From NCBI GenBank assembly GCA_017979445.1, contig CM030715.1:16125602-16189601 (forward strand): a DNA stretch of 64,000 bases, written 5' to 3'. Shown in pieces: positions 1 to 11,030 of the stretch; position 1 is the stretch's first letter, and every line of letters starts with the position of its first letter. The position numbers were made by a program, and so were the translations under genes. This stretch comes from Akebia trifoliata (taxonomy: Eukaryota; Streptophyta; Magnoliopsida; Ranunculales; Lardizabalaceae). The notes below the pieces were generated by a model. That model worked only from the letters and a program-made list of their open reading frames with translations, was not told the origin of the DNA and did not search any database.

Positions 1-1
1 T

Positions 2-437
2 TGATCACAAGATCATCCTCTTCAAAGGTTTCTTGGATGGGGTCTACTTTTTCCTTCCTTGCCAGGGCTGCTGGATTGTCAACACTGAGTTCTGGTGGCT
101 TAAAGACTTTCTTCCTCCTCGTGTCATGTGCTTGACTTCATCACAAAATAGTGGAAATGGCTAGTCTTCTTCGGCTAATAGGTAAGGATCTTCATCTATT
201 ACAGAGAATGGGCTTTTTGAGATCATTTGTGCCAAGAGGTGGCTGGTATATAATACTATCGTAGCGAGATGGGGATAGACAGTATGATTCATCTTCAGTT
301 AGATCAAGTGACTCATGGCTTGTGATATAGACCTCATCATTGAAAGCTATTTCAACAAAAGGATAACTGGGTGGTTTGGTGTAGATTGGGTGGATGAGAG
401 AGACTGGGTCGAATGATAGTTGGGTGTTTGAAACCAT
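2..437 (-). pseudogene. Gag/protease linker fragment of element G (Tat/Ogre-like)
   Basis: An 81-residue open stretch (437 to 192) is followed, after a stop and a frameshift near position 110, by a stretch reading KVFKPPELSVDNPAALARKE and then acidic residues. Basic and proline-rich sequence followed by an acidic tract is what Tat-type elements carry between the gag zinc knuckle and the protease. The strand agrees with the LTR and primer-binding site at 1543-5912, so this is probably coding sequence of the same element. It lies unusually close to the primer-binding site, so upstream gag has been deleted or lost in the assembly gap at 451-550. No catalytic motif is visible. The family assignment is inference from composition and short motifs. 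Confidence 0.4.
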
Positions 438-450
438 ATTCAGTGTTGGC

Positions 451-550
451 NNNNNNNNNNNNNNNNNNNNNNNNNNNNNNNNNNNNNNNNNNNNNNNNNN
501 NNNNNNNNNNNNNNNNNNNNNNNNNNNNNNNNNNNNNNNNNNNNNNNNNN
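451..550. other. Assembly gap (100 Ns)
   Basis: Exactly 100 consecutive N. The round number suggests a scaffold gap of unknown true size. A reading frame that seems to cross it (394-660) is an artefact. Confidence 0.98.
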
Positions 551-1542
551 TCTTTCCATCAATAATTGTACATCATCATGAGCCATCTAACCAAAATAAA
601 CTAACTCTCATTACTGACACATCAAGCCACGTCTATATTTTGGTACTATCTTTAATGTGATTCAACCATTTTAATTTAAAGAAAGGTCTGATCCATTGAA
701 TAGAATTGGTCAAAAAAAAAATTTAGTTGTCACATTTTGACCGATTCTATCTAATGGATTCAAAAAAATAATATATCATCTCATTGACATTTAATTGAAC
801 CAATTAACTTGATCAGCTCGTATATTGATCCAAAAGATCAACGTACCAATTGGGTTAATGGGTTGGAAAATGATTGGCCAACACAACTTTTCAATTACAA
901 TTATTAGGTTGGACCGATATTGCGAGTTCCATTTAAGCAGTGTGGATCGGTCCACCCACTTACCTTTTGGTTAGTTTAGAGAAAAGTAACCCGGGAGCAC
1001 TTATGGTCGATTCGAGTCGTGGCCTAATAGGACCGCACCTAAGTTCTAGACTTTTTATATGATTGCGGTTAGGTTAGGACAAAACTTAGGTCACTTCAAC
1101 CCGAAACACCGATATACTATTCCAGTTTTACCTAGTCAAGTAGTACGTGAAGCTCCAGTTTGATATACCCGAAAGTACTGTACTGAAGTTGTAGCATTCA
1201 CGGGCATCCCCCGTGTCCCGAAGGATGAGGTTAGCTTAGATCCGACTATTGGGTTTATAAGGACATGATATGATGCAAATATGCGTATGCATGCTCGTGA
1301 GTGTGTGCAAAAGGACAAAGTACGCCTAGGCGTTTTTCACAAATATCCAACCATTCAAATTAAATACATTCAAACATCAAACCAATCAACAGAGATAAAT
1401 AACTGAATATATCTAATCACATGCCAATGAAAGAAAGGACCAAATCTAGCCTAATCTAAGAGTCTCATTGAGTCAACTGGGTTGACTCGAGGAAAAAGTC
1501 AACTTAGGGATAGTCGTAGATCGGGTCAAGTTTGACCCTAAA
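551..1542 (-). other. Leader of element G
   Basis: No gene. This is the untranslated leader between the primer-binding site and coding sequence of G. The part at about 930-1330 resembles the leader block also found at 13059-13900, 29060-29935, 34300-35035 and 57440-58310; the shared stretch reads RVYQTGAS on the minus strand. Confidence 0.6.
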
Positions 1543-1561
1543 GTCCTCAGTGGAGTCGCCA
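1543..1561 (-). promoter_or_regulatory. Primer-binding site of element G
   Basis: On the minus strand it reads TGGCGACTCCACTGAGGAC, one base after the LTR end. It differs at one position from the site of B1 and B2. The complement ends in CCA, as a tRNA 3' end must. Tat/Ogre elements are commonly reported to use tRNA-Arg; I did not verify the isoacceptor. Confidence 0.85.
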
Positions 1562-2470
1562 TTGAAATCGCCTTGACCCCCGACCGTCCTCTAAATAGTG
1601 GATTAGGTGTCCGATCTACGTATCTCGGGGATTTTTAAAAGAAAAGGGAGTCGCCACCTAGTTTAGGTCTAGGAACCAAAATTAACTTCAAATGGATATC
1701 GGTCGGTCCGTGGATCAGAAAGATGGGTAAGGGGTCAGGTTACGTATTTCGGAAGGTGTTATGCACCGAACCCGTCTGATCAAGATGATCAGTCTCTATT
1801 ACGATCCAAAAAATATCTTATGGTCAACATTCAAAGATTAAAAGTCAAATTAGGGTCCAATCATCATCAATTGCATCGAATTTACTAAACAAATCCTACG
1901 GTTAAAATAATTACATGATTTAATGAGGCATACATGGCACCAAAAATTAATAGATCAATTCGATCTTATTTTGAACAATATGAAATCGATTTTCAATGCC
2001 GTGTATATAAGATTAGTGAATTGGCTCATTGATGATATTTTATCAAAGAGATTCGATTTTTGAACCGTTACTTGCATTAAATTAGTGAGTTTTTGAATCC
2101 ATAAATTTTAAATCTTGATTTTTGAAATGTCACGTGTATTAATATTAATGAGTTAACTCACATGCCCGATTTTATAGGAAATCTCAATTTGAAATATCCA
2201 ATGCATACAAAAAATCAATGAATCATCATACGTCCATTTCGTGGGAAAACTCAGCTTTAGATTTCAATGTACACAAACTTAGTGATTCAACTCGATAATT
2301 TTGATTGAAGAAAATTTTTTAATTGTCACGTGCATCGAAATTAGTTAGTTAACTCACACATTTATTGATCAAAAGAATTTGATTTTTAAATTATCACGTG
2401 CATAAAATCAGTGGGTTAACTCATAAATTATTAATCAAAGAAATACGATTTTTGAGTTGCCACATGTCCT

Positions 2471-2810
2471 AAAATCAGTGGGTTAACTCACAAATTTTGA
2501 GTTGTCACGTATCCTAAAATCAGTGGGTTAACTCACTAATTTTGAGTTGTCACGCGTCCAAAAATCAATGGGTTAACACACAAATTTTGAGTTGCTATGT
2601 GTCCTAAAATCAGTGGGTTAACTCACAAAGTTTGAGTTGCCACGTATCCTGAAAATCAGTGGGTTAACTCACGAATTTTAAGTTGCCACGTGTCCTAAAA
2701 TCAGTGGGTTAACACACAATTTTTGAGTTGCCACGTGTCCTAAAATCAGTGGGTTAACACACAAAGTTTGAGTTGCCACGTGTCCTAAAATCAGTGGGCC
2801 AACTCGTTCA
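2471..2810 (+). repeat. 45-bp tandem array inside the G LTR
   Basis: Seven full units and a partial one, each beginning AAAATCAGTGGGTTAACTCA and ending near CACGTGTCCT. Looser versions continue upstream to about 2050 and downstream to about 2960. Most units can fold through arms AACTCA and TGAGTT, and each carries the palindromes GTTAAC and often CACGTG. Confidence 0.9.
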
Positions 2811-3599
2811 TTTTCATGGGAAATTTCAATTTCCAATGCACATGAAAATCAGTTAGTTGACTTATTGATTTTCCTTGAGAAAATCAATTTCTTAATTTGT
2901 CATGTATTCAAAATATCATGAGTGGATTAATTTCAATATTAATGAGTTAACCCAATTTAACATTAGTGAATTGAAAAAATCGATTTTTTTATTTTTCATG
3001 TATTCAAAAATTCATGAGTTGATCAATTTTAATATTTGCGAATTGACTAAAAAAATCGATGAATCTACTTGATAATATGAACACCCAATGAGCTGATCCA
3101 CCAACATGATATATGCGAGTTAATTCAATCAATCTAAAAATGGACGAATCGCTCCATTAATATTTCGGAAACTTAAAAGTTGCCATTAATGCCGCATATA
3201 CCCCAAAAATCCATGAATTAATTTGGAGGCATTTAAAGAATGAAATCGAGAATAAATAAATGAAATGAAAAATAATAAAAATAAAATAGAAATAAAAAAA
3301 AATTAATTACCTATTGATCGGAGAACGGTGAATCAATTCCTTCAGGTGGGATTTGAAGACTCGTGAACACTCGTTGCTATAGAGATCGGAGAGACGAGTG
3401 TAGAGAAAGATGTGTTCTTACCAACAATGGAGAACACTTAACTGGGTAAAATGTGAGAGAGAGTTAGGATTTCGATGATGAGGGCTGCATTTTAGGTTCA
3501 ATGATGGAAGAAGAGAAAAAAAAAATAATAAATATATATATATTTGAAGGGCAGATGTATGTCAATTGAGGGAGATAATGGTGTTATTTTGGACCAAGA

Positions 3600-3915
3600 T
3601 TGGGGCTGCTAATGGAGGATGGTTGGAGCTGTTAATGGAGATTGTAATGGTGTTGAAACTAAAGGTAAATGGGACTGCTAATGGAGGTGTTGATGATGGT
3701 AAATGGGACTGCTAATGGAGGTGTTGAGAATAATGGTAAATGGAATGGTAAATGGGGCTGCTAATGGAGGTGTTAATGATGCTGAGAATAATGGTAAATG
3801 GAATGGTAAATGGGACTGCTAATGGAGGTGTTGATGATGGTAAATGGGGCTACTAATGGAGGAGTTGATGATGCTGAGAATAATGGTAAATGAAATGGTA
3901 AATGGGGCTGCTAAA
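3600..3915 (+). repeat. Degenerate tandem repeat, G-rich, in the G LTR
   Basis: Repeated blocks of GGTAAATGGGACTGCTAATG and GAGGTGTTGATGATG in varying combinations. There is no coding signal. It lies upstream of the TATA box in sense orientation only if read from the opposite strand, so it belongs to the R/U5 side of the LTR. Confidence 0.8.
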
Positions 3916-4234
3916 AAAAGTGATGAATGGGATGGTGAAGGGTTGTAAAAAACGTGGTGGAAGGGGTGAATGGAGAGCTGTAAATTAATGGAGAAGATGG
4001 GCTGTGTATGTATGCTTTAATGGAGTTGGGGGCAACAAGGTGTGCTGTTTGGAAAGTTGCAAAAAGAGATTTGAGGATGATTGGAAGAAGATGAAAAGTT
4101 GTAGAATTTTTAATGGGGAGGTTGCTGAATTTTTAATGGGGAAGGAGGAAGATGGAAAGTTGCAGGTTTTTTTGTTACGGAGGGTAGTAAAAAAAGGTTA
4201 GCTAAAGTCCCCTTCAATGGTCCCTTGTCTTTTC

Positions 4235-4242
4235 CTTTTATA
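4235..4242 (-). promoter_or_regulatory. TATA box of the G LTR
   Basis: The minus strand reads CTATAAAAGG, in the same relative position as the TATA boxes of the other LTRs. Transcription would run leftward into G. Confidence 0.55.
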
Positions 4243-5220
4243 GTGGTTCTCCCTAAAAGTCATGAGAGAGGAGAGAGGGAGAGATGGGAGAGATGGGAGA
4301 TGGGAGAGATAGGAGAGTGAGAGGAGAACATGGGTAGTTATGAAGAGGAGTTAGAGACGTTGGAGAAGAAGATGGGGGAGTTGGAGAGTGCCCACGTTTT
4401 ATTCTCTTTTTTTTTTTTTAATTTTTAATTTTTTTATTTTATTTTGGCGAAGGAGAGGTGGTGATCCTACGCTACTCGTACTACGGTAATTTCTCGCTAA
4501 TGAGTTGTGATTGGTTGAATTTTATTATTATTTTTTGTTAAATTATGGATTCGTTGACATTTTGATTTAACTTTTATGTTTTAAATTAAATTTGAATTTG
4601 TGTTTGGTTTTAAATTTTGGATTAAAATTGTTAGATTAAAATTTAATTTGAATTTTGATTGTAATATTGGTTATTGGCGATTTGATTTTGTTTTGATTGG
4701 TTGATCGTTCAATTTTAATTTTATTTTTACATTTTAATTGGTTGAGTGATTTTCAATTTGATTTTAATTTGATTTTTAATTTTTTAATTTAAATTTAAGT
4801 ATTAATTTAAATTTTGAACAGGTTGGTTAATTTGCGTTTTAATTTGAAATTTAAATTAATTTTAATTTTTAATTGGTCGGTTGATTAGATTTCGATTAGT
4901 TAAGTTTTGAGTTTTAATTTGATTTTAGATTGGGTTCGATTTTAAATTTTAAATTTATTGATAGAATTTGAGTTTTAATTTTGATGGTTGATTACTTGAA
5001 ATTTTTATTTGGTTGATCAAATTTTTATTTTTATTATTTTTAATTTGAAAAATTTTTGATTGGATTTAATTGTTCGATTTTGATTTTAATTGTTGATTTA
5101 ATTTTATTTTTTGGATTTTTTAATTTGAATTGTTTAATTTTTAATTTGAATTTAACTTTTAGTTCAAATTGTATTTCAATTTACATTGTCCTAGGGATTG
5201 GGATCTCTAAATTGTAGATT

Positions 5221-5520
5221 TAGATATTGAGGGGTATTTTGATCTTTTGGCGATTTTTACAGATTTTTCTCGAACTTTTTTTTTTCATCAATTTGGGTCT
5301 CGTTAGACTCGAAATCACATTCTGAGTGCAATGGAGGTACTTTCGAGATTTTTCGGAAGTCCGAGGTATATGAGGGGTATTTTTGTCATTTTGATGATTT
5401 TTTAAACAAATTTTTATAAATTTCTCTGTTTTCATCTATTTGGTCCCGTTAGACTTGAAATCACGTTCTGAGTGCAATGGAGGTACTTTCGAGACTTTTC
5501 AGACATCCAAAATTTATGAA
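5221..5520 (-). repeat. Two copies of a 147-bp unit in the U3 of the G LTR
   Basis: The block containing CGTTAGACT, GAAATCAC and TGAGTGCAATGGAGGTACTT occurs twice, about 147 bp apart, followed by a short third piece. It is non-coding. Confidence 0.75.
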
Positions 5521-6461
5521 GGGTATTTTCGTCATGAAGGGTATTTCGTCATTTTTGTGATTTTTATAGCTTTTTAGGGATTTCAGCGTGAGGTTTATTT
5601 CGGTCACTATGTGAGTATTTATAAGTTCTAAAGTTATATTTTTCTAGCGTAGCGAGGTCTCTAAATTATCGAATTGTGTAACGAACCTATGCGTATGTGC
5701 TTACTAAGTCAGGTGTAAGATGTAGCGATCGTAAGCGTGCGTAAACTTCTATGTCTAGTTGTGACGAGTAGGGGGATGAAAACAAACTAGAAATAGAAGA
5801 AATCAAGCAGTACTCACAAGCCTTCGAGTTCTTTTATATTCATCATTAGGAATCCACCAAAATTGGGTGACGAATTGTCGAATTAGGCAGATGAAAAAAT
5901 GAGGTGTCTACAGCTATGCTATAACTCCAGAAACATAGAAATCATCATCTTGCAAACAAAAAGAAGTTTTACGATAAAAATCACTAAAAAATGATTAAAT
6001 TACCAAAATACCCCTAACATCAAAACAACTCTAGAACCCACATTACGCTTAGGAAAACCCTTTCAAACACATAAAATAACAAATTGAAACCAAATAAATC
6101 ATTTTATCAATTTTCACAAAATTTGTCAAAATAACAAAAATGCCTCTCATAAAGTTCACGACCATTTCACACAAAAAATTTCATAAATGACCCAAATCAA
6201 TATTCTCATTGAATTCCTTATGAAAAATCGATTCTAAAACATCATAGAACATAAAAAATTGACTTGAAACGAAAAAGTCCTCCCCGAGGGAAAACAGAAA
6301 TTTTACAATTTTTATAATTAAAATTTTTCAAAATTAATAAATAAAATATTAAATAATTAAAGTGAAACATTAATAAAATTAATTTAAAATTTTGAACCAA
6401 AAAAATCGATCAATCAGGCTCTTAGGCAAAATTGTTGATGGTTGCTAATATATTTACTCAA

Positions 6462-6483
6462 GGACCCCTCCATTTGGGGGTCC
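6462..6483 (+). promoter_or_regulatory. Conserved hairpin in LTR U3
   Basis: Arms GGACCCC (6462-6468) and GGGGTCC (6477-6483) pair perfectly. An overlapping alternative pairs TTTGG with CCAAA. The same element is present in all the A/B-type LTRs, for example near 9430, 19085, 21645, 23705, 33555 and 47985; in the right A LTR (39740) a base change breaks it. Its function is unknown. Confidence 0.65.
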
Positions 6484-6788
6484 AAAGAATTAAAGATATA
6501 ATAGAGGGGGGTTCTCAAAAAAATTAAACTCAATCAAGTAAGACTAAAGTCAAGATATTAAAGTCAATCAAGTAAGACTAAAGTCAAAATTAAAGTCAAT
6601 CAAGTAAGACTAAAGTCAAAAATTCTAAAATCAATCAAATAAGACCAAAAGTTAAAACCCTAATAGAGTTCTAATTAAATAATAACTCTATTTAATAGAA
6701 TTCTAACTAAAATATAACTCTACCTAAAATAATTCTAATTAAAATATAACTCTAACTAAAAGAATTATAATTAAACACTAAAAGAATC

Positions 6789-6796
6789 TATAAATA
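6789..6796 (+). promoter_or_regulatory. TATA box of the A 5' LTR
   Basis: TATAAATA in the context CTATAAATAGG, followed about 30 bp later by CCTATTTTCGTAT, which is shared by all A and B LTRs. Confidence 0.7.
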
Positions 6797-7396
6797 GGGG
6801 TCCTCACAACCTATTTTCGTATCCAAGAATAAACCCTAAGAAAAGTAGGTCAAAAAGCTTTCCTAACCTCTCATAAACCCTAATTTTGAAGCCCCAACTC
6901 CATACCTAACATGCATACCCCAACTTTAGATAAAAAAATACCCAAAAACCCTTCTAAAACACCTTTGAATCCATAAAAAATCAGAAAACTCACAGATCAA
7001 AGAAGAAGATACCTCAACTTGGAGATTAGAAATTAGATCTGACAACAGAACCAAGCGAGGAATACTGTACAAAGAGTTGTTTTATCACATCTGAGGGAAC
7101 AAAGTCGTTGCATTCGGAAAAGGTGACTATTTTTTATTTTTTATTGTTATTTAGGTCTTGTTAGCAATGTAGTTTTATTTGAAAATTAGTAGAGACCGGC
7201 TTTTGTTAGGCGGGGTTGGTGCCTAACACCTTCCAACCCCGTAACGTGATCCTCGGACCCTTATTTTCTTTCGTAGATTAGTGTTATTTATCTTTTAAAG
7301 TCAATGTTTGATTCCTATACCGTAATAACTGGCGACTCCTAAACCTCAAAGGTTAAAAGCGGATCCGCGCACCTCGCGGATCAAGGGCGCTTTCAG

Positions 7397-7415
7397 TGAC
7401 GACTTTGTTGGGGAC
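7397..7415 (+). promoter_or_regulatory. Decayed primer-binding site of element A
   Basis: Reads TGACGACTTTGTTGGGGAC, one base after the LTR. It differs from the intact B1 site by a few changes, mostly C to T and G to A. Confidence 0.8.
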
Positions 7416-8710
7416 TATTGAAGATCAGACTTGAAAAACCCCAAGTTGGGAGCATTGCTAAGATGACCTAGTTTTTTTTATTATTTAGTTCGATTTATTT
7501 TATTTATTTATTTATTTGTGTGGCTTGATTGTGGATGATTTTGGGTATTCCATTTTTGTCCAATTAAGGGTCACTTTTTAATGATCCTTAAATAATGAAA
7601 TATTCAAATTGACATATGAAAATGATGGAATGATGAAGGTTGGGACAATAATGTTAAAACGTTTTTACAGAACATTCTAGTGAGAATTAAGTCTGACACC
7701 TATTAATAAAACGTATCGAGTAGATTAATTTAGAACCTGAGTTCACTCAATTTCATTATCGAGAGCCTTGGATATCTTCGATGCAAGTTCAATCTGTAAA
7801 TCTGGAATTGTTGCTGAATGAAGGTTGAGACAGCAATTTTAAAACGTTTTTACAGAATATTTTAGTGAGAATTAAGTCTGGGCACCTATTAATAAAATGT
7901 AGATTTCATTAAGTAGATTAATTTAGAACCTGAGTTCACTCAATTTCGTTATCAGAAGCCTTAGATATCGTCAATGCAAGTTCAATCTGTAAATCTGAAA
8001 TTATTGCTGAATGAAGGTTGGGACAACAATGTTAAAACGTTTTTTTACAAAACATTATAGTTAGAATTAGGTTTGGACACCTATTAATAAAACGTAGATC
8101 CCATTGAGTAGATTAATTTAGAATATGAATTCACTCGATTTCGTTATCGGGAGCCTTAAATATCATCGATGCAAGTTCGGATTATATTTTCCTAATTCAC
8201 AGAAAATCCGAATTTATCTAGTGTTAGCATAATTAATGTTCCTGAAAGCGAGCTCATTTGGTACTAGGATCTTTCTCTTTGATTTTTTTTTTGATGTGTT
8301 TCTAGATTTTTCTTTATAATTAAAAAAAAGGGTTCATCGCTCCTCATCTCAATAATTATCATTCTATCATCAATGTTACATCTATTGGAATCTCGATTTA
8401 TTTTGGATCACCCAAAAGTGATCATTGATTGGACCTCAAAACTTATAAAAATTATGCCTATTATAATGTTTGGGTTTGATCAATTTTTTTATGCCATGCT
8501 CATTAATTAATTTTCCATTGATCTTGATAAGATATATAGTTGATGTGCTTATTGGTGATCTTAATGATGTATTGGATTGGTATTTATTTTGGCTAATATT
8601 CATATAGTATCAATGTGTGATGGTATAATCAGGCCTATGGGCCCATTTGTTTGAAAAGGACCCGGGCACACCCCACCCTGTTTTGCACACACCACTAGCA
8701 CGTTTATTTT
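7416..8710 (+). other. Leader of element A, left part
   Basis: No gene. The start matches the B1 leader (GATCAGACTTGAAAAACC). A threefold tandem repeat fills 7630-8185. The end (GGCACACCCCACC then CACGTTTATTTTATTGC) is the first part of the shared leader block, cut by the B1/B2 insertion. Confidence 0.75.
7630..8185 (+). repeat. Three tandem copies of a ~190-bp unit in the A leader
   Basis: Units start at GATGAAGGTTG or GAATGAAGGTTG near 7630, 7816 and 8011. Each runs through TAAAACGTTTTTACA, GAGTTCACTC and GATGCAAGTTC. There is no coding signal. Confidence 0.85.
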
Positions 8711-8715
8711 ATTGC
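8711..8715 (+). repeat. Target-site duplication ATTGC, left copy
   Basis: Lies directly before the TGTAGACACC end at 8716. The right copy is at 34295-34299. Collapsing the two copies restores the A leader. Confidence 0.85.
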
Positions 8716-10487
8716 TGTAGACACCCCATTTTTGCATCCGCCTGATTAATCAATCGTCAACCCGATCGCAAGGATCCCAATGATGGATGTGTATTCCGTT
8801 GCTTTATTTTGTTACCAGATGTGTTTCAGAAATCCGGATGAGGTATCTCGAACTGACAAAAACCTTAGAAATCACGACGCTAGGAAAACACGACCCCAGA
8901 AAAATAGAATCATCATCTTGCAGACTAAAAAGAAGCTTCACGATAAAAATCACTAAAAATTACCAAATTACCAAAATACCCTAACCTCAAAACAACCTTA
9001 GAGCCTACGTTACGCTTAGGAAAACATTCGAAAACATAAAATGACAAATCGGAACCAAATAAATCATTTCACCAATTTTAACAGAATTTGACAAAATTAC
9101 GAAAATGCCCCTCATAAAGTTCACAACCATTTCACACAAAACATTTCATAAATAACACAAAACTAATATTTACATTAATTTCTTACGAAAAACCGATTCT
9201 AAAACATCCTAGAACATTAAAAAACCGACTTAAAATGTGAAAAGTCCTCTCCGGGGGCAAAACGGTAATTTCACAATTTTCATGATAAAAAATTTTGAAA
9301 TTAATAAATAAAAACATTAAATTATTAAATTTAAACATTAATGAAATTAATTTAAAATTTTGAATCTAAAAAATCGATTCATCGGACTTTCGGGTAAAAT
9401 TGTTGAGGGTTCGTGGGATATTTCTTTAAGGACCCCTCCATTTGGGGGTCCAAAGAATTAAATATATTTTAGAGGGGGGTTCTCCCAAAAATTAAAAGTA
9501 AATCAGCAAGACTGAAGTCAAGGTAAGTATTAAAGTCAATCAAGTGAAACTGAAGTCAGAATTAAAGTCAATTAAGCAAGACTAAAGTCAAAATTAAAGT
9601 CAAATTAACAAGACTGAAGTCAAAATATTAAAAGTCATCAATTAAGACTAAAATCAAAACATTAAAAGTCAATCAAATAAGACCAAAAGTCATAATAGAA
9701 TTCTAATTGATTAATAACTCTATCTAATAGAGTTCTAACTTAAAAATAATTCTACCTAAAACAATTCTAATTAAAACATAATTCTACCTAAAACAAGTCA
9801 AACTAAAACACAACTCTAATTAAAAGATCTCTAATTAAACACTAACTCTATCCAAATCAACCCCTAAAAACATCTATAAATAGAGGTGCTCACACCCTAT
9901 TTTCGTATAAAATCATAAACCCTAAGAGAAGTAGGTCTAGAAGCTCCCCTAACCCCCCATAAACCCTAGTTTTGGAGTCCCAACTCCTTAACTAACATCC
10001 ATCCTTCAATTTTAGTCTAGAAAAAACACCCAAAAGCCTTCTAAAAACACCCCCAAATCCGCAACGAACTTGAAGAGTTCAGATTCAAAACAAGGAGATA
10101 CCTTACCCTCGGAGATCCGAAGTCAAATCCGGAAACAGAACGAAGCAAGGAAGCACGGTACAAGGAGCTCTTTTTGTCAGATCTGAGAGAACCCAGTCCT
10201 TGCCATCGGAAAGGTAAATTTTTATTTTTATTTTATTTTCTATCTAGGTTTTAGCAATGTAATTTACTTGGGACTTTAGTAGAGATCGGCTTTGGCCGGG
10301 CGGGGTTGGTGCCTAACACCTTCCAACCCCGTAACTTGATTCCCGAATTCAGATTTTTTATGTTAGATTAGTTCTTTTATCCATTTAGAGTCAGTATGGT
10401 TCCTAGACCACAATAATTAGGTGGCGACTCCCAAACCTCAAGGGTCAAAAGCGGATCCGCGTACCCCGCGGATCGAGGGCGCTTTCA
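8716..10487 (+). repeat. 5' LTR of B1
   Basis: A complete LTR from TGTAGACACC to GCGCTTTCA, 1772 bp. It aligns end to end with 18364-20105 with scattered differences, so the insertion is not very recent. Inside are an AAGTCAAT-type tandem motif (9500-9680), the U3 hairpin (about 9430) and a TATA box. Confidence 0.92.
9875..9882 (+). promoter_or_regulatory. TATA box of the B1 5' LTR
   Basis: TATAAATA in CATCTATAAATAGAGG. Equivalent boxes are at 21279-21286, 23308-23315 and 33158-33165 (minus) and at 40139-40146 and 48400-48407 (plus). In the B1 3' LTR an extra A changes the box (near 19495). Confidence 0.7.
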
Positions 10488-10488
10488 G

Positions 10489-10507
10489 TGGCGACTCCAC
10501 TGGGGAC
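10489..10507 (+). promoter_or_regulatory. Primer-binding site of B1
   Basis: TGGCGACTCCACTGGGGAC, one base after the LTR end. It is identical to the B2 site at 32534-32552. The complement ends in CCA. Confidence 0.92.
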
Positions 10508-11030
10508 TATTGAGGATCAGACTTGAAAAACCTCAAGTATGGGAAGCATTGCCAGTGGGACCTAGTTTTGATTTTGCTTTATTTTTAGTTATGTATTTAT
10601 TATTTTTTTACCATTCTTTTGGCTCTATGGTTGATCATTGATTGGGATGTTGAATATTTTTGTTGGACACACCTTTGGTACGGTTCAATTTGAGGTCATT
10701 CATAATGACCCTAGATAATGCAAGATATCGAAAGATAATGACATGGGGAATGACCATTTTATATATTGGATTATTGGGTCTGTATTATCTTTTATTAACA
10801 TCATTCAATTTGATTTTGAATGCCGTGATTCGGCATATGATTTCCTATGGTTCAACCAAGGATTATTCGAAAAGACCCCAAATAATATGAGATTCCAACA
10901 TGGTTTTATTAAAGGAGGGGGTAGTGATTATTGGACCATATATTTTATTACGTGTGTAGATTATTTTGATTTATTTTTATTTTATTTTTTAGGTATGATT
11001 GATATGTGATTTGATAATTTAGAGAAAAAA
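10508..11030 (+). other. B1 leader, first part
   Basis: No gene. AT-rich leader sequence, partly alignable to the A leader. Open frames of 76-88 codons here are not conserved and lack recognisable motifs. Confidence 0.7.

Larger units (their letters stand above)
1563..5912 (-). repeat. 5' LTR of element G, about 4.35 kb
   Basis: The LTR runs in minus orientation. Its U5 end (TGAAATCGCC on the plus strand) abuts the primer-binding site, and its U3 end (TGTCTACA on the plus strand, TGTAGACA in sense) is at 5905-5912. The 3' portion has the same layout as the shorter LTRs in the window: a GAGTCGCCACCTAG motif near the U5 end and a TATA box near 4235. It is much longer than the 1.7-kb LTRs of A and B, partly because of internal tandem arrays at 2471-2810, 3600-3915 and 5221-5520. 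The stretch 4500-5170 is AT-rich low-complexity sequence with no gene. The partner LTR lies outside the window. Confidence 0.8.
5914..7395 (+). repeat. 5' LTR of element A, 5'-truncated
   Basis: It aligns along its length with the right LTR at 39170-40512, including the AAGTCAATCAAGTAAGACT tandem motif at 6530-6640, the hairpin at 6462-6483 and a TATA box. It ends GGGCGCTTTCA, followed by G and the primer-binding site. The first part corresponding to 39012-39170 is missing where the G LTR abuts it. Confidence 0.85.

Noticed and set aside
394..660. 88-codon ORF with a run of X
   Set aside because: Crosses the assembly gap and has no support.
4004..4201. 65-codon ORF in the G LTR
   Set aside because: Inside an LTR with purine-rich repeats; no conserved counterpart.
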